Below, in pieces: positions 48,440 to 57,834 of a stretch of 64,000 nt of DNA. This DNA is from an uncultured Elusimicrobiales bacterium (GTDB taxonomy: Bacteria; Elusimicrobiota; Elusimicrobia; Elusimicrobiales; Elusimicrobiaceae). The notes under the pieces are model-generated. The model made no database searches, was not told the DNA's origin, and worked only from the letters and a program-made list of their open reading frames with translations. A program made the position numbers and the translations under genes. The stretch spans positions 251,940 through 315,939 of the forward strand of contig CAKUKI010000003.1 in assembly GCA_934662565.1 (NCBI GenBank), written 5' to 3'. The stretch's first letter is position 1. Each line of letters opens with the position of its first letter.

Positions 48440-49672
48440 TTACTCCTTGGCAAATAACAGGGTGCCGTCCGCATGGGTAATTTCCACGGGTACCACACTG
48501 CCTATTTTATAATTTTTTGTGGTCTTTACCCAAAAAATGTTAGAGGTACGGCCCTTATTCTCGGTTTCCATAAGCACCTGTTGGTGCGTGCCTACTTGGG
48601 CGGCGTAAGCGCGTGCGCTTAAATCCCTTACTTTATTTAACAAAATATCCAGCCGTTCTTCCAGTGTTTGTTCGGACAGCAGTTCCATTTGGGCGGCCGG
48701 CGTGCCTTGGCGCGGGGAATACTTAAAGCAATAAGCCGCAAAAAATTGGGCCTTATCCACCAGTGTAAGGGTGTCTTGAAAGTCCTGCTCCGTTTCCGTG
48801 GGGAATCCGACGATAATATCCGTGGATACCGTCATGCCGCACGCCTTTAAGGCGGCTAATTTTTCAAGCAGAATTTCCCGCGTGTAGCCGCGTTTCATGG
48901 CCTGTAAAACGGCGCTGGAGCCGCTTTGGATAGGCAAATGGATATGCTTGGCAATTTTGGGGTTATCCCGCACGGCGGCTAAAAAGTCCGGCGTGATGTA
49001 GGCCGGATGCGGGCTCATAAACCGCACCCGCTCCACACCGGATAGTTGGCTGACGCGGTTTAATAAATCCGCAAAGCTGACCTCTCCGTCCCGATACGCA
49101 TTGACCGTTTGACCCAAAAGCATAATTTCTTTGGCCCCTTGCGCGGCTTTTTGGGCCGCTTCTTGCAAAATTTGCTCGTGCGGCAAGCATTTTACTCCAC
49201 CGCGCACATACGGCACAATGCAGTAAGTACAGCGGAAGTCGCACCCGCGCATTATGGTCACATAGCCGGTTAATCCTTCCGTCTGCGGGGCCAGAACTTC
49301 TTGGGCGGGGGGAAAGAGTCCGCTTTTATCCAGCAGGGCGGAAAAATCGTCAATGCTTTTGGCTCCGGCTACAATATCCAAAAACGGAAATTCTTTTTTT
49401 AATTGGTTTCCCAACCGTTGGGCCGCGCATCCGGCAAAAATAATAATGCGGCCCGGGCGCTCTTTTTTCCATTTAGCCAGGCGCCCTAAAAAGGATACGG
49501 CGCGGTGTTCGGCATGTTCCCGCACGGTGCAGGTGTTTACCAAAATAATGTCTGCCTCCTCGGGTGTTTGGGCCTTTTGGGCACCGCGTGCCCGCAGGTG
49601 GTTAAACATTTCGTCGGAGTCGGCTAAATTCATTTGGCAGCCAAAGGTTTGCAAAAATACTTTTTGTGTCAT
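48440..49672 (-). CDS. miaB: tRNA-2-methylthio-N6-dimethylallyladenosine synthase MiaB
   Basis: The 410-residue methylthiotransferase has the three N-terminal cluster Cys (Cys12 in TFGCQMN, Cys48 in VNTCTVRE, Cys82 in FAGCAAQ). The radical-SAM triad is Cys144, Cys148 and Cys151 in RGCDFRCTYCIVPYVRG. A C-terminal TRAM domain is partly visible (VLMETENKGRTSNIFWVKT). It makes ms2i6A from the MiaA product. The PilZ gene follows after 2 nt. miaA lies beyond it with its own transcript. Confidence 0.96.
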   Translation of the reverse strand: MTQKVFLQTFGCQMNLADSDEMFNHLRARGAQKAQTPEEADIILVNTCTVREHAEHRAVSFLGRLAKWKKERPGRIIIFAGCAAQRLGNQLKKEFPFLDIVAGAKSIDDFSALLDKSGLFPPAQEVLAPQTEGLTGYVTIMRGCDFRCTYCIVPYVRGGVKCLPHEQILQEAAQKAAQGAKEIMLLGQTVNAYRDGEVSFADLLNRVSQLSGVERVRFMSPHPAYITPDFLAAVRDNPKIAKHIHLPIQSGSSAVLQAMKRGYTREILLEKLAALKACGMTVSTDIIVGFPTETEQDFQDTLTLVDKAQFFAAYCFKYSPRQGTPAAQMELLSEQTLEERLDILLNKVRDLSARAYAAQVGTHQQVLMETENKGRTSNIFWVKTTKNYKIGSVVPVEITHADGTLLFAKE

Positions 49673-49678
49673 GGGATA

Positions 49679-49715
49679 AAAAAGGAAAGGCGGCCCTATT
49701 AAGACCGCCTTTCCT
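49679..49715 (-). terminator. Terminator at the end of the bat-gmhA-rpiB-pgi operon
   Basis: AGGAAAGGCGG pairs with CCGCCTTTCCT, and on the minus strand the stem is followed by TTTTTTATC. Confidence 0.85.
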
Positions 49716-49726
49716 ATGGGTTTTAG

Positions 49727-51394
49727 TTAGAATTTGGCGCTCAAGTTGTTAATCGCGTCCAACACGGGTTTCGTGAGGTGGATTTTAATTACGCGGCGGC
49801 CTTTTTCTTCCAAGGCGCGGAAGTCACCCAAGGCTTGCGCGGCGCACAATTGCCCGAAGGTGTAATGCTGGCCCGGAATTTGAATGTCGTTTTCCGGATC
49901 GGCCGACAGGATAATAAACACCCCGTTGTTGCCGTCGCCTTTGTGCAGCTGGCCGGTGGAGTGTAAATAGCGCGGGCCATAGCCAAACAATACGGCGCGT
50001 TTGGTGCGGGATAAAATTTTATCGCGCAGGGCCAGTAAGGCTTTTTCCACTTCCGCAGACGGATACACATACGGCAAAATGGCAATATAATCGTTGCTTT
50101 CCAAAATGGAGAACACATCTTGGGCGATGTTGTCGGCCTTTACTTCGGCTTCCAAATCTTTGGCAACCATAAACGGTTTGTAGAGTTCTTCGTCCGTGAT
50201 TTCGTGCGATTCCAATTTGCCCAAAATTTGTTTGGTGAGCGTTTTAGCCGCTTGCACGTTGGGTTGGTCAAACGGGTTGATAGCCATAATGGCTCCCGCC
50301 GCTGCGGTGGCAATTTCCCACAGCAGGAACTGGGCACCCAGTTCGTATTCGTCATTCATGGTAATCGTCATAACGGGGTAGCCGCGTTCGGCCAAATCCG
50401 CCGTCACACCGCGCACCCGTTTGTCGTCTTCCGTATCCAAGGAGATATGTACAAAAATGCGGTCTTCGCGGTAGTCAAAATGCAAGGCAATTCCTTCGCC
50501 CACCACGGGTACCACGCCTTTGCCTTCTTTGCCGGTAGATTCCGCCACCAACTGTTCGGCCCACAAGCCAAAAGAGGCCAGCTCTTTGGGGGTTAAAATG
50601 GTCAGCTTGTCCTTGGAGTGGTTGGCATAGCTGGCACCCATAAAGGCACCCAACTGTAAGGCCGCGTTGTTTTTCATGTCCGCTTCCGGCCCGAAGGTTT
50701 CGGCCGCTTTTTTGGCGGTTTCAAGCAGTTTTACAATGTCCACACCCATTAAGGCCGCAGGCACCATACCAAACATAGACAGGGCAGAAAAGCGCCCGCC
50801 GATATCGGAAGGGTTAATAAAAATTTTGCGGAAGTTGTTTTTCTTGGCTAACGTTTCCAAACCGGTGCCGGCGTCGGTAATGGCGCAGAAGTTTTGCCCC
50901 GCGTCTTTTACACCGGCTTTTTTGACTTCATCATTAAAATAAGCGTATTGGGAGGACGGTTCTACCGTGCCGCCGGATTTGCTGGCAAAAATGAACAGCG
51001 TTTTGGCAGGGTCAATTTTGGCGCGGGCGGCGCTAATCCAATCCGCATTGGTGGTATCTAATACAATCAGTTCAGGGTAGCCGGCTTGTTTGCCAAAAAC
51101 GGTGCGGATTACTTCCGGCGCTAACGAGGAACCCCCCATACCCATCACTACCACATGGTTAAAATTTTGTTTTACATCGGCCGCGAACGCCAAAATATCT
51201 TCCGCGCGTTCCAAGGTCCAGTTATATACTTTTTGCCACCCGAGGAATTTGACGATAAATTCCTGAGATTCTTTATCTTGCTTCCACAAAGACGCATCTT
51301 TAGCCCAAAATTTAGTGTTAAAGTTAAGTCCGTCCAGTTTAATCAGGCCTTCGCGAATGATGCCTTCGGCCATTGGTGTTTCTTTTGTATTCAT
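49727..51394 (-). CDS. pgi: Glucose-6-phosphate isomerase
   Basis: The 555-residue PGI-fold protein interconverts glucose-6-phosphate and fructose-6-phosphate. It has VVMGMGGSSLAPEVIRTVFG (SIS-type sugar phosphate loop), FIFASKSGGTVEPSSQYAYF, INPSDIGGRFSALSMFGM and ELGAQFLLWEIATAAAGA. It matches the PGI half of the transaldolase-PGI fusions seen in some bacteria more closely than E. coli Pgi, but no transaldolase part is present. It closes the long operon and starts 25 nt after rpiB. GAATGAAA near the second Met leaves both starts possible. Confidence 0.93.
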   Translation of the reverse strand: MNTKETPMAEGIIREGLIKLDGLNFNTKFWAKDASLWKQDKESQEFIVKFLGWQKVYNWTLERAEDILAFAADVKQNFNHVVVMGMGGSSLAPEVIRTVFGKQAGYPELIVLDTTNADWISAARAKIDPAKTLFIFASKSGGTVEPSSQYAYFNDEVKKAGVKDAGQNFCAITDAGTGLETLAKKNNFRKIFINPSDIGGRFSALSMFGMVPAALMGVDIVKLLETAKKAAETFGPEADMKNNAALQLGAFMGASYANHSKDKLTILTPKELASFGLWAEQLVAESTGKEGKGVVPVVGEGIALHFDYREDRIFVHISLDTEDDKRVRGVTADLAERGYPVMTITMNDEYELGAQFLLWEIATAAAGAIMAINPFDQPNVQAAKTLTKQILGKLESHEITDEELYKPFMVAKDLEAEVKADNIAQDVFSILESNDYIAILPYVYPSAEVEKALLALRDKILSRTKRAVLFGYGPRYLHSTGQLHKGDGNNGVFIILSADPENDIQIPGQHYTFGQLCAAQALGDFRALEEKGRRVIKIHLTKPVLDAINNLSAKF

Positions 51395-51419
51395 ATATCG
51401 TTTTATTCCTTTTTTTAGA

Positions 51420-51872
51420 TTACTTAAAATTTTTTTCTTCGGCAGCCAAAACCTTGTTTAGGCGCTCTTCGTGGCGGGTTCCCGCCATAAAAGTAGCCCC
51501 TAAAAAGTGTTCCACCACGGTTTCGGCCACGCTGGGGCCAATTACTCTTGCCCCCAGACAAAGCACATTCAGGTTGTCGTGCTCTACCCCTTGTTGGGCG
51601 GAGTAGTCGTCATGGCAGACGCAGGCGCGAATCCCTTTTATTTTATTGGCGCTTACGCACATACCAATCCCACTGCCGCAGATGAGTACGGCACGGTCCG
51701 CCTTGCCTTCGGCCACCAAAGCGGCGGTTTTGAAGGCAAAATCTGGGTAATCCACCCGCTGGAGTACGGTGGTTCCGCAATCCAGCACTTCGTGGCCCAG
51801 AGCTTTTATCTTAGCGATAACGGTTTCTCTCAACGGGAAACCGGCATGGTCATTTCCTACGGCTATTTTCAT
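51420..51872 (-). CDS. rpiB: Ribose-5-phosphate isomerase B
   Basis: The 150-residue protein contains GNDHAGFPLRETVI, DCGTTVLQRVDYPDFA and ICGSGIGMCVSANKIKGIRA with the catalytic Cys, plus HDDYSAQQGVEHDNLNVLCLGARVIG. It converts ribose-5-phosphate to ribulose-5-phosphate. It starts 6 nt after gmhA, so sugar phosphate isomerases are grouped at the 3' end of the bat operon. Confidence 0.95.
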   Translation of the reverse strand: MKIAVGNDHAGFPLRETVIAKIKALGHEVLDCGTTVLQRVDYPDFAFKTAALVAEGKADRAVLICGSGIGMCVSANKIKGIRACVCHDDYSAQQGVEHDNLNVLCLGARVIGPSVAETVVEHFLGATFMAGTRHEERLNKVLAAEEKNFK

Positions 51873-51878
51873 AAATGG

Positions 51879-52442
51879 TTAAAAAGCGCGGTCAACTAAT
51901 TCACACACGCTGTGTCCTATAAAAATATGGCATTCTTGCACGCGGGGCGTGTTGGGCCATTTTACTACAAGCGGTAAATCCACAATGTTTTTAATGGTGC
52001 CGCCGTCCTTACCTAACAGTGCGGCGGTAAAGCAGCCTTTCTGTTTGGCCAACGCCAACGCCAAATAGACGTTGCGGCTATTGCCGGAAGTGGAAATACC
52101 TATAACCACATCCCCCTGTTTGGCAAACCCGTCAATCTGGCGGGAAAAGACTACATCATAAGAGTAATCGTTGCCAATAGCGGTTAAGGTGGAAGTGTTG
52201 GTATTTAACGCCAGCGCCGGTAGAGAGGGGCGCTCTTTTTTGAATCTGCCCACAAACTCCGCGGCTATATGCTGGGCATCCCCCGCGCTGCCGCCGTTGC
52301 CCATTAAAATTACTTTTCCGCCGTTTTTGAAACATTTAATAATTTCGGCGGCCAAGTCCTCGGTCTGTTTGGCCAGATTTTCTTTCACATAGCTTACGGC
52401 TTTAATTAGTTCGTCCGCTTCTTGTTCCAGAAACATAAACAC
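51879..52442 (-). CDS. gmhA: Sedoheptulose-7-phosphate isomerase (phosphoheptose isomerase)
   Basis: The 187-residue SIS-domain protein has ILMGNGGSAGDAQHIAAEFVGRF, IGISTSGNSRNVYLALALAK and EVQECHIFIGHSVCELVD in the expected order. It starts heptose synthesis for lipopolysaccharide inner core. No other heptose genes are adjacent, so heptose use must be supported elsewhere. It starts 15 nt after batE. Confidence 0.94.
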   Translation of the reverse strand: MFMFLEQEADELIKAVSYVKENLAKQTEDLAAEIIKCFKNGGKVILMGNGGSAGDAQHIAAEFVGRFKKERPSLPALALNTNTSTLTAIGNDYSYDVVFSRQIDGFAKQGDVVIGISTSGNSRNVYLALALAKQKGCFTAALLGKDGGTIKNIVDLPLVVKWPNTPRVQECHIFIGHSVCELVDRAF

Positions 52443-52457
52443 CTCTTTAATAATATG

Positions 52458-53177
52458 CTAAATTTTTTCTAGGCTGTCGGCCGGAATCCAGCCTTGCAAC
52501 CCTTGTGATTTTACTACTACTTCTTTCCACGCGTTGCGCGTATCTTGCACTACCAGCAAATGCCCTTGTGCCAAATTGGCACTGACCGGAAAATTGTTCC
52601 CCGGTCCGCTGCGCAGTTCGGCCGACGCTACAGCCACTACGGCCCAATTTTCTTGTTCCAAGCGCTGTATACTGCCCGCCCAGACGGCAAGCACCAGCCA
52701 AACGGCCAACATCCCCAATGCCGTGCGGCCTAAGCGGCGTTTGAGCAGCCAAATACAAGCCAGCACGGAAACAACCCCCAATGCCAGCATGCTTAACCCT
52801 TTCAGTTCTGCCGCCGAAAAATAGAAGTACGCCTTATGCAATACTTCCGGCACCCCGCTGGGTACCAGTTTTTCTCCGGCGGATTCCAGCGCCAAGTTTA
52901 AGTTATGGCGGATGTCCGCGTCCCGCGGGTCTAAACGGAAAGCCCGATAATAATTGGCTATGGCTAAGCCGGTACTGCCCATTTTGAAATAGCAATTACC
53001 TATATTGTAGTAAAGATATGGGTTGTTTGGGGCATTTTTCAGTTGTTCCTCGTATGCGCTCAGGGCGGCAGAGAAGCGCCCTTGGCGGTAGTATTCTTCC
53101 GCATGGTCTATATTTTGTGCCCAAGTAAAAAGCGGCACCCCCATACTAATTACCAGCGCCAATATCCATTTTTTCAT
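52458..53177 (-). CDS. batE: BatE-like TPR and SH3-domain membrane protein
   Basis: The protein has 239 residues when started at MKKWILALVISM (ATG at 53177), which overlaps the batD stop as ATGA with AGGCGCGCTC before it. A start at 53294 lies wholly inside batD and has no support. It has a signal peptide or helix and two TPR units (RQGRFSAALSAYEEQLKNAP, GSTGLAIANYYRAFRLDP). Two membrane helices follow, then a bacterial SH3-like domain at the end (VASAELRSGPGNNFPVSANL, EVVVKSQGLQGWIPADSLE). This is the BatE layout of the Bat operon. Confidence 0.85.
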   Translation of the reverse strand: MKKWILALVISMGVPLFTWAQNIDHAEEYYRQGRFSAALSAYEEQLKNAPNNPYLYYNIGNCYFKMGSTGLAIANYYRAFRLDPRDADIRHNLNLALESAGEKLVPSGVPEVLHKAYFYFSAAELKGLSMLALGVVSVLACIWLLKRRLGRTALGMLAVWLVLAVWAGSIQRLEQENWAVVAVASAELRSGPGNNFPVSANLAQGHLLVVQDTRNAWKEVVVKSQGLQGWIPADSLEKI

Positions 53178-55006
53178 GAGCGCGCCTCCCCGTCTAATTG
53201 TTTGAGTAAAGCCCACGTTTGCGCGGCCAGTGCTTGGGTTTGGTTCTGCCCCAGCTGCTGCGGGGCAAAGCGGGCCGCATCCAAGCGTTGCCACAAGGTA
53301 AAAAATTCCTGTAAAGTAGCTTGGGTGGCCCCGCGCTGTTGCAGGGCTTGCGTAATTTCCCGCAGCTGTAAACTGCCGGTATTTAGCTTAAAGCGTTGTA
53401 ATAAGAAGGCGGAGGCGGCCTCGGAAATTTGTTCTTCCGTGGTTGCTTTTTTAAGGGCGTTATGGGCCGTTAATAAAGGGCGTTTGGCCCGCAGTGATTT
53501 TTGCCCCAGCGTGGCCCCCAACAAACAGAAAAACGGCGCCAGCAAAAATAAAACCGGCCAAAATTTGGACTTCCCCATCTCAACCAGTCCGGTCCAATCC
53601 GGTTCAAAAGGGGAGGTCTTTAAGTAGCGTATATCCGTCCCTAAACGTTTGATGCCGTTATTGGAAAAAGCCCCTTCGGCAAAGTTGTAGCCTGTGTTTT
53701 GGCGGGTAGCCGGCGAAACTTGAATAGAAAGCGGCTGGGTGTGCAACGTCACATATTGCCGGTTGCGTGGGTTAAAATAGGTCCACGCAATTGGGTCAAT
53801 GGTATAAATTCCGGCGGCGGCAGGCACTAAAACCGTTTTGAATGTTTTTACGCTTTGGGTGCCGTCGGCCGTAGGAATGGTGGTGGAATTAGCGGCCACA
53901 TCATACACCTTAAACCCGCGCACCAGTGGCATTTTTAAGTCGGCGGTGGGTTTTAAGTTGCTGGGGCCGCGTACGGTAATGGTCAAATTGACGGCTTCGC
54001 CCGCTTCTACTTGGGTGCGGTCCGCCTGTGCGTCAATAGTGAATCCGGTGCCTACGGCCCCATAAAAACTAGATGGTTTGCCCTCAACGGGCACTGCGCG
54101 CACTTGTAAGGTGATGGGGTCGGTTTGGACTACTTTTTCTTCGCTCACAACGGCCCCGCCGAACAGGCGGTCAAAGGCGGAAAACATATTGTTTGTGCCG
54201 GCGCGGTATTTTACCATGGCTGGCCCGATCACGGCTTTGCCCGCACTCACGCCGGAAAGCGCGTATTTTTGTTCCACATAGCGGTACATGCGCCCGCGTA
54301 AAACTTGGGTTCCTTCCGTTTGTGCGCCTACCGGTTCCATAAAGATATTATTAACGGACGGGGGAATATACGGCGCTTGGTCTATAAAAGCCTCGGCATA
54401 ATAGAACCGTACAACTAACTCCACCGGTTGATTGACATACGGGGTTAAACTGCTTACTCCGGCAGCCATAAAAAAGCCTTTTCCGGCCTGTTGTTCTGCT
54501 TGTATATTAACGGAATTTAAGGCGGGGGGAATAGCGGACGCGCCGGTGTTTTGTGCGGCTTGAGTCCCACTCCCCCAACGGGAGGAATGGGCGGCAGAAA
54601 CATTTTGAACTGCGGCGGTTTGTGCAGCACCCGCGGCGGAGGCACCGGCGGGCATACGGCGGTAAATATTTACGCTGATGGGCTGCGTTTTATACACTTG
54701 CCCGTTATATACAAAACGGATAGCCCCAATAGTGGCTTTGGTGGGGAAGCGCGGCAGCATGACATAGCGGTACGTGTTGGTTTGCTGGCCGTTAATGTTA
54801 ATGGCGGAAACATCCCGCGAATACACATTAAAAGCGGGCAAACTGGGCAATTGCGGGGCGGTGCTCATATCTGCCCCGCGTATTTCCACTGTTAAGGTCA
54901 GCTCGTCATCTAGCGATAAATTGGTTTTATCTACCGTGGCCGTTAGTGTGACTGCCCCCAAGGCCGTAGCGGTAAAACACAAAAGAAAAAATAAAATTTT
55001 ACGCAT
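53174..55006 (-). CDS. batD: BatD-like protein
   Basis: The 610-residue protein has a signal peptide, an extracytoplasmic beta-sandwich region (TLTVEIRGADMSTAPQLP; NLTITVRGPSNLKP; TVPTADGTQSVKTFKTVLVP) and a single C-terminal membrane helix (FWPVLFLLAPFFCLLGAT). A helical cytosolic tail ends it. The family is named for aerotolerance in Bacteroides fragilis; the molecular function is not established. The middle holds an Ala/Gln-rich stretch near residue 150. It lies 6 nt after batC and overlaps batE by 4 nt. Confidence 0.88.
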   Translation of the reverse strand: MRKILFFLLCFTATALGAVTLTATVDKTNLSLDDELTLTVEIRGADMSTAPQLPSLPAFNVYSRDVSAININGQQTNTYRYVMLPRFPTKATIGAIRFVYNGQVYKTQPISVNIYRRMPAGASAAGAAQTAAVQNVSAAHSSRWGSGTQAAQNTGASAIPPALNSVNIQAEQQAGKGFFMAAGVSSLTPYVNQPVELVVRFYYAEAFIDQAPYIPPSVNNIFMEPVGAQTEGTQVLRGRMYRYVEQKYALSGVSAGKAVIGPAMVKYRAGTNNMFSAFDRLFGGAVVSEEKVVQTDPITLQVRAVPVEGKPSSFYGAVGTGFTIDAQADRTQVEAGEAVNLTITVRGPSNLKPTADLKMPLVRGFKVYDVAANSTTIPTADGTQSVKTFKTVLVPAAAGIYTIDPIAWTYFNPRNRQYVTLHTQPLSIQVSPATRQNTGYNFAEGAFSNNGIKRLGTDIRYLKTSPFEPDWTGLVEMGKSKFWPVLFLLAPFFCLLGATLGQKSLRAKRPLLTAHNALKKATTEEQISEAASAFLLQRFKLNTGSLQLREITQALQQRGATQATLQEFFTLWQRLDAARFAPQQLGQNQTQALAAQTWALLKQLDGEARS

Positions 55007-55012
55007 ATCTTT

Positions 55013-55663
55013 TTACCAATCCTTTTCTACGGCCGAATCCCCGCCTTGGGCGGCTTGCATGGGGCGGCGGTATTCGTTTTCTTTAGCCATTTGCGTCACG
55101 CGGTCGGCTTCTTCTTTATTCATTTGGTCTTGGCGGGATTGGGGTTGCTGGTCTTGCTGGTTTTGCCCCTGCTTATCTTGCTCCCCTTGCCCGCTTTGCC
55201 CTTGGTTTTGGGAGTTTTTATCCGGCTGGTTTTGTTTGTCTGAATTTTGCTGTTGCTTTTCCAAGGCCAGCTGTAAATTGTGGATAGCCTCTTTATCTTG
55301 CGGATTAAGCAAAACAGCTTTGCGGTAAGCGGCAACGGCATTTTGCATATCATTGGCGCGGTAGAATGCGTTGCCCAAATTAAATTGGGCATCTTGGGTT
55401 AATTCCCCCGTTTGGTTGGCGGCTACTTTCCAAGCGTTTTGCGCATTTTGATATTCTTTTAAGCGGTAATGGGCGGCGCCGATATCAAACAAGGCTTCCT
55501 GATTGTTGGGCTGTTGGTGCAGGGCCTGTTGAAACGCATGAAGCGCTTGCCCGTATTTTTGTTTTTTATACAAGCGCCCGCCGGAAGCCAAATCTCCGGC
55601 GGCTCCGGCCATGGCGGCGGAGCTGAACACAAGGGCAAAGCAAGTATAAAAAATCTTTTTCAT
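55013..55663 (-). CDS. batC: BatC-like TPR protein
   Basis: The 216-residue exported protein has a signal peptide (ALVFSSAAMAGA) and three TPR units (QKYGQALHAFQQALHQQPNN, KEYQNAQNAWKVAANQTGEL, NDMQNAVAAYRKAVLLNPQD). A Gln/Asn/Lys/Asp-rich tail from about residue 130 is typical of BatC proteins and is probably unstructured. It starts 4 nt after batB. Confidence 0.88.
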   Translation of the reverse strand: MKKIFYTCFALVFSSAAMAGAAGDLASGGRLYKKQKYGQALHAFQQALHQQPNNQEALFDIGAAHYRLKEYQNAQNAWKVAANQTGELTQDAQFNLGNAFYRANDMQNAVAAYRKAVLLNPQDKEAIHNLQLALEKQQQNSDKQNQPDKNSQNQGQSGQGEQDKQGQNQQDQQPQSRQDQMNKEEADRVTQMAKENEYRRPMQAAQGGDSAVEKDW

Positions 55664-55667
55664 ATTT

Positions 55668-56705
55668 TTATTGTACCTTTTTTACGGCTTGGGCCGCCCC
55701 GTTTAGGCGGCGTGCCGGCCAGACTAACCAAAGGGTCAAACATAAAATAGCCAGTGCCAGCGGGATTTGGTAGCGGTCTTTATAGCGGGCCCGTCCGCCG
55801 GCGGAAACGGTGGTTTTGTCTAAATCTTTTAAGTTTTTTTCCACCTGTGCGGCCACTTGGGCGGGGGTGGAGTAGTGAATGTACGCCCCACTGGTGGCGC
55901 GGGCCAGTTCAATCAGGGCGGTTTCGTCCAATTTGCTGACTACCGTTTTGCCCGATTTGTCCTTTTTATACTCCAGCACTTTGCCGGAAGCGTCCACCTT
56001 GTCCGGTATCAGCTCGCCGTCTTGTGTGCCAATGCCAATGGTAATGACGCGCAAACCGTTTTTTTGCGCCGCCGTAATGGCTGCTTTTAGCTGTTCTTTT
56101 TCGTGGTCTTCGCCGTCCGTCAGTAAAATTAAGGCCTTTTGACCCGAATATTTGGCTAACATCCGTGCGGCTAATTCCACCGGTTTGGCCAGTGCCGTGC
56201 CGGCTACGGGCAACATATCCGCCCGCAGGGAAGATATAAAGTATTTCAGGGCGTCTTCGTCCGTCGTCACCGGACATTGGATAAACGCTTGCGAAGTAAA
56301 CGCAATAATGCCGATTCTTTCTTCCTTTAAGTTGGAAACCAGCATAGAAAGCATACTTTTAGCGTTGGCCAAACGGTCTGGGCGCAAGTCACGCGCTTTC
56401 ATAGAGGAAGATACATCCACCGCTATAACGGTTTGGGCAAATTGCCCTTGGGCTTGGACGATTTCCGTCCCCCATTGGGGGCGCGCCAGCGCGGCAAATA
56501 AAAAGAAAATTCCGGCAAATAAAAAGCAGGTGTTTACCGTATGGTTGAGGCGGAGCGCATGCGTTAATTTTTGATACGCGCCCGCACCAAATAAGGCGCT
56601 GATAATGCGGTTTTTGCGCGTTTTACCCAGCGCCAGTACCGCGGCCGTTAATGCGGCGGCCGGTAAAAAGTAAATAAAAAAGATAGGTTTACCGAATAAT
56701 TCCAT
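55668..56705 (-). CDS. batB: BatB-like von Willebrand factor A protein
   Basis: The 345-residue protein has two N-terminal helices, a VWA domain and one C-terminal helix. The metal-ion-dependent adhesion site is intact: DVSSSMKARD (DxSxS), the Thr in the CPVTTDEDAL region, and LLTDGEDHEKEQL. Batten proteins BatA and BatB form large periplasmic complexes. It begins 1 nt after batA and is followed by batC after 4 nt. Confidence 0.92.
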   Translation of the reverse strand: MELFGKPIFFIYFLPAAALTAAVLALGKTRKNRIISALFGAGAYQKLTHALRLNHTVNTCFLFAGIFFLFAALARPQWGTEIVQAQGQFAQTVIAVDVSSSMKARDLRPDRLANAKSMLSMLVSNLKEERIGIIAFTSQAFIQCPVTTDEDALKYFISSLRADMLPVAGTALAKPVELAARMLAKYSGQKALILLTDGEDHEKEQLKAAITAAQKNGLRVITIGIGTQDGELIPDKVDASGKVLEYKKDKSGKTVVSKLDETALIELARATSGAYIHYSTPAQVAAQVEKNLKDLDKTTVSAGGRARYKDRYQIPLALAILCLTLWLVWPARRLNGAAQAVKKVQ

Positions 56706-56706
56706 A

Positions 56707-57834
56707 TTAAGGCACCCGAATTAAAATTAATTTTTCCAGCACAATCCCCAACCCCAAACACACTAGCCCCGCCAATACAAAAGGCAAGTAAAAATCACTC
56801 TGGCTGGTTTGTATGCTTTGGGTAAATTCCGTTTTTTCCAATTCATTAATGGTATTGTAAATTTTGGAAAGTTCCATTTCGTTCTTGGCGCGGTAGAATT
56901 TTCCCCCTGTTGCGTTTGCAATTTCCAACAACAGGCTTTCGTCAATTTCTTCTTCATTACTGGAAAAAATGCCGCTCCCCGGTGGGCTGGCGGTGGCCAC
57001 GGTATAAACTTTTATGCCGTATGCTTGGGCGGCCTTAGCGGCTAAACGCGGGTCAATGGAGCCGGCGTTATTGGCGCCGTCCGTCAGCAGGATAATCACT
57101 TTGCTTTTGGCTTGGCTGTCTTTTAGGTGGGCGGTTGCCACGCCCAACCCGTCCCCAATAGCGGTATAGTTCGGGTCAATCATACCCAAATATAACGCGC
57201 CTAAAAGCTCCCGTATGGCTTCGTGGTCCAGCGTTAGGGGGGCTTGCAGCATGGCCGCGCGGGAGAAAATAACCAGCCCAATACGGTCATTAAAGCGTTT
57301 TTGCACAAAATTATCGGCCGTGCGGATAGCCGCCGCAAAACGGTTGGGGTAGAAATCTTGCCGCTGCATAGAGGCGGAAACGTCCATTAATAAAATAATA
57401 TCAATCCCTTCCGTCGGCGGTAGAATCGTGCGGTCCACGGATACGGGGCGCGCCAGCGCCACCACAAACAGGGCCAGCGCCGCGGCATATAATAAGTTGG
57501 GGAGCCATTGGGTCAGTACCGCGCGCATGTTTTTTTGCCCAACCATTATACCGGCGCGGGAATACACAATGCGCGGGGTAAAGGCCTGTTTCCAGAGGGT
57601 TTTGGCAATCAGCAAGCCGGCCGGCAATATAATTAACAAAAGCGCCCACGGGTTTACAAAATCCGCCATGCCCTTAAAAACGCGCTGGAAAAACAAGGCA
57701 ATCAAAAAGAACCCCGTACACCCAGCCACCCCAGCTAGCAGGGCCTGAAACCATTTAGCGGGGGTTTTGATAAATAATGAGCTTAACAATACCGCAATTA
57801 ATGCGCCGCAAGCAATTAAAAATAAAGTAAGCAT
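56707..57834 (-). CDS. batA: BatA-like von Willebrand factor A protein
   Basis: The 375-residue protein has an intact MIDAS: DVSASMQRQDF (DxSxS) and LLTDGANNAGSID. Two or three N-terminal helices and one C-terminal helix anchor it. It overlaps the upstream gene by 1 nt (TAATG). Order and lengths match the BatA/BatB pair of Bacteroides and Leptospira operons. Confidence 0.93.
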   Translation of the reverse strand: MLTLFLIACGALIAVLLSSLFIKTPAKWFQALLAGVAGCTGFFLIALFFQRVFKGMADFVNPWALLLIILPAGLLIAKTLWKQAFTPRIVYSRAGIMVGQKNMRAVLTQWLPNLLYAAALALFVVALARPVSVDRTILPPTEGIDIILLMDVSASMQRQDFYPNRFAAAIRTADNFVQKRFNDRIGLVIFSRAAMLQAPLTLDHEAIRELLGALYLGMIDPNYTAIGDGLGVATAHLKDSQAKSKVIILLTDGANNAGSIDPRLAAKAAQAYGIKVYTVATASPPGSGIFSSNEEEIDESLLLEIANATGGKFYRAKNEMELSKIYNTINELEKTEFTQSIQTSQSDFYLPFVLAGLVCLGLGIVLEKLILIRVP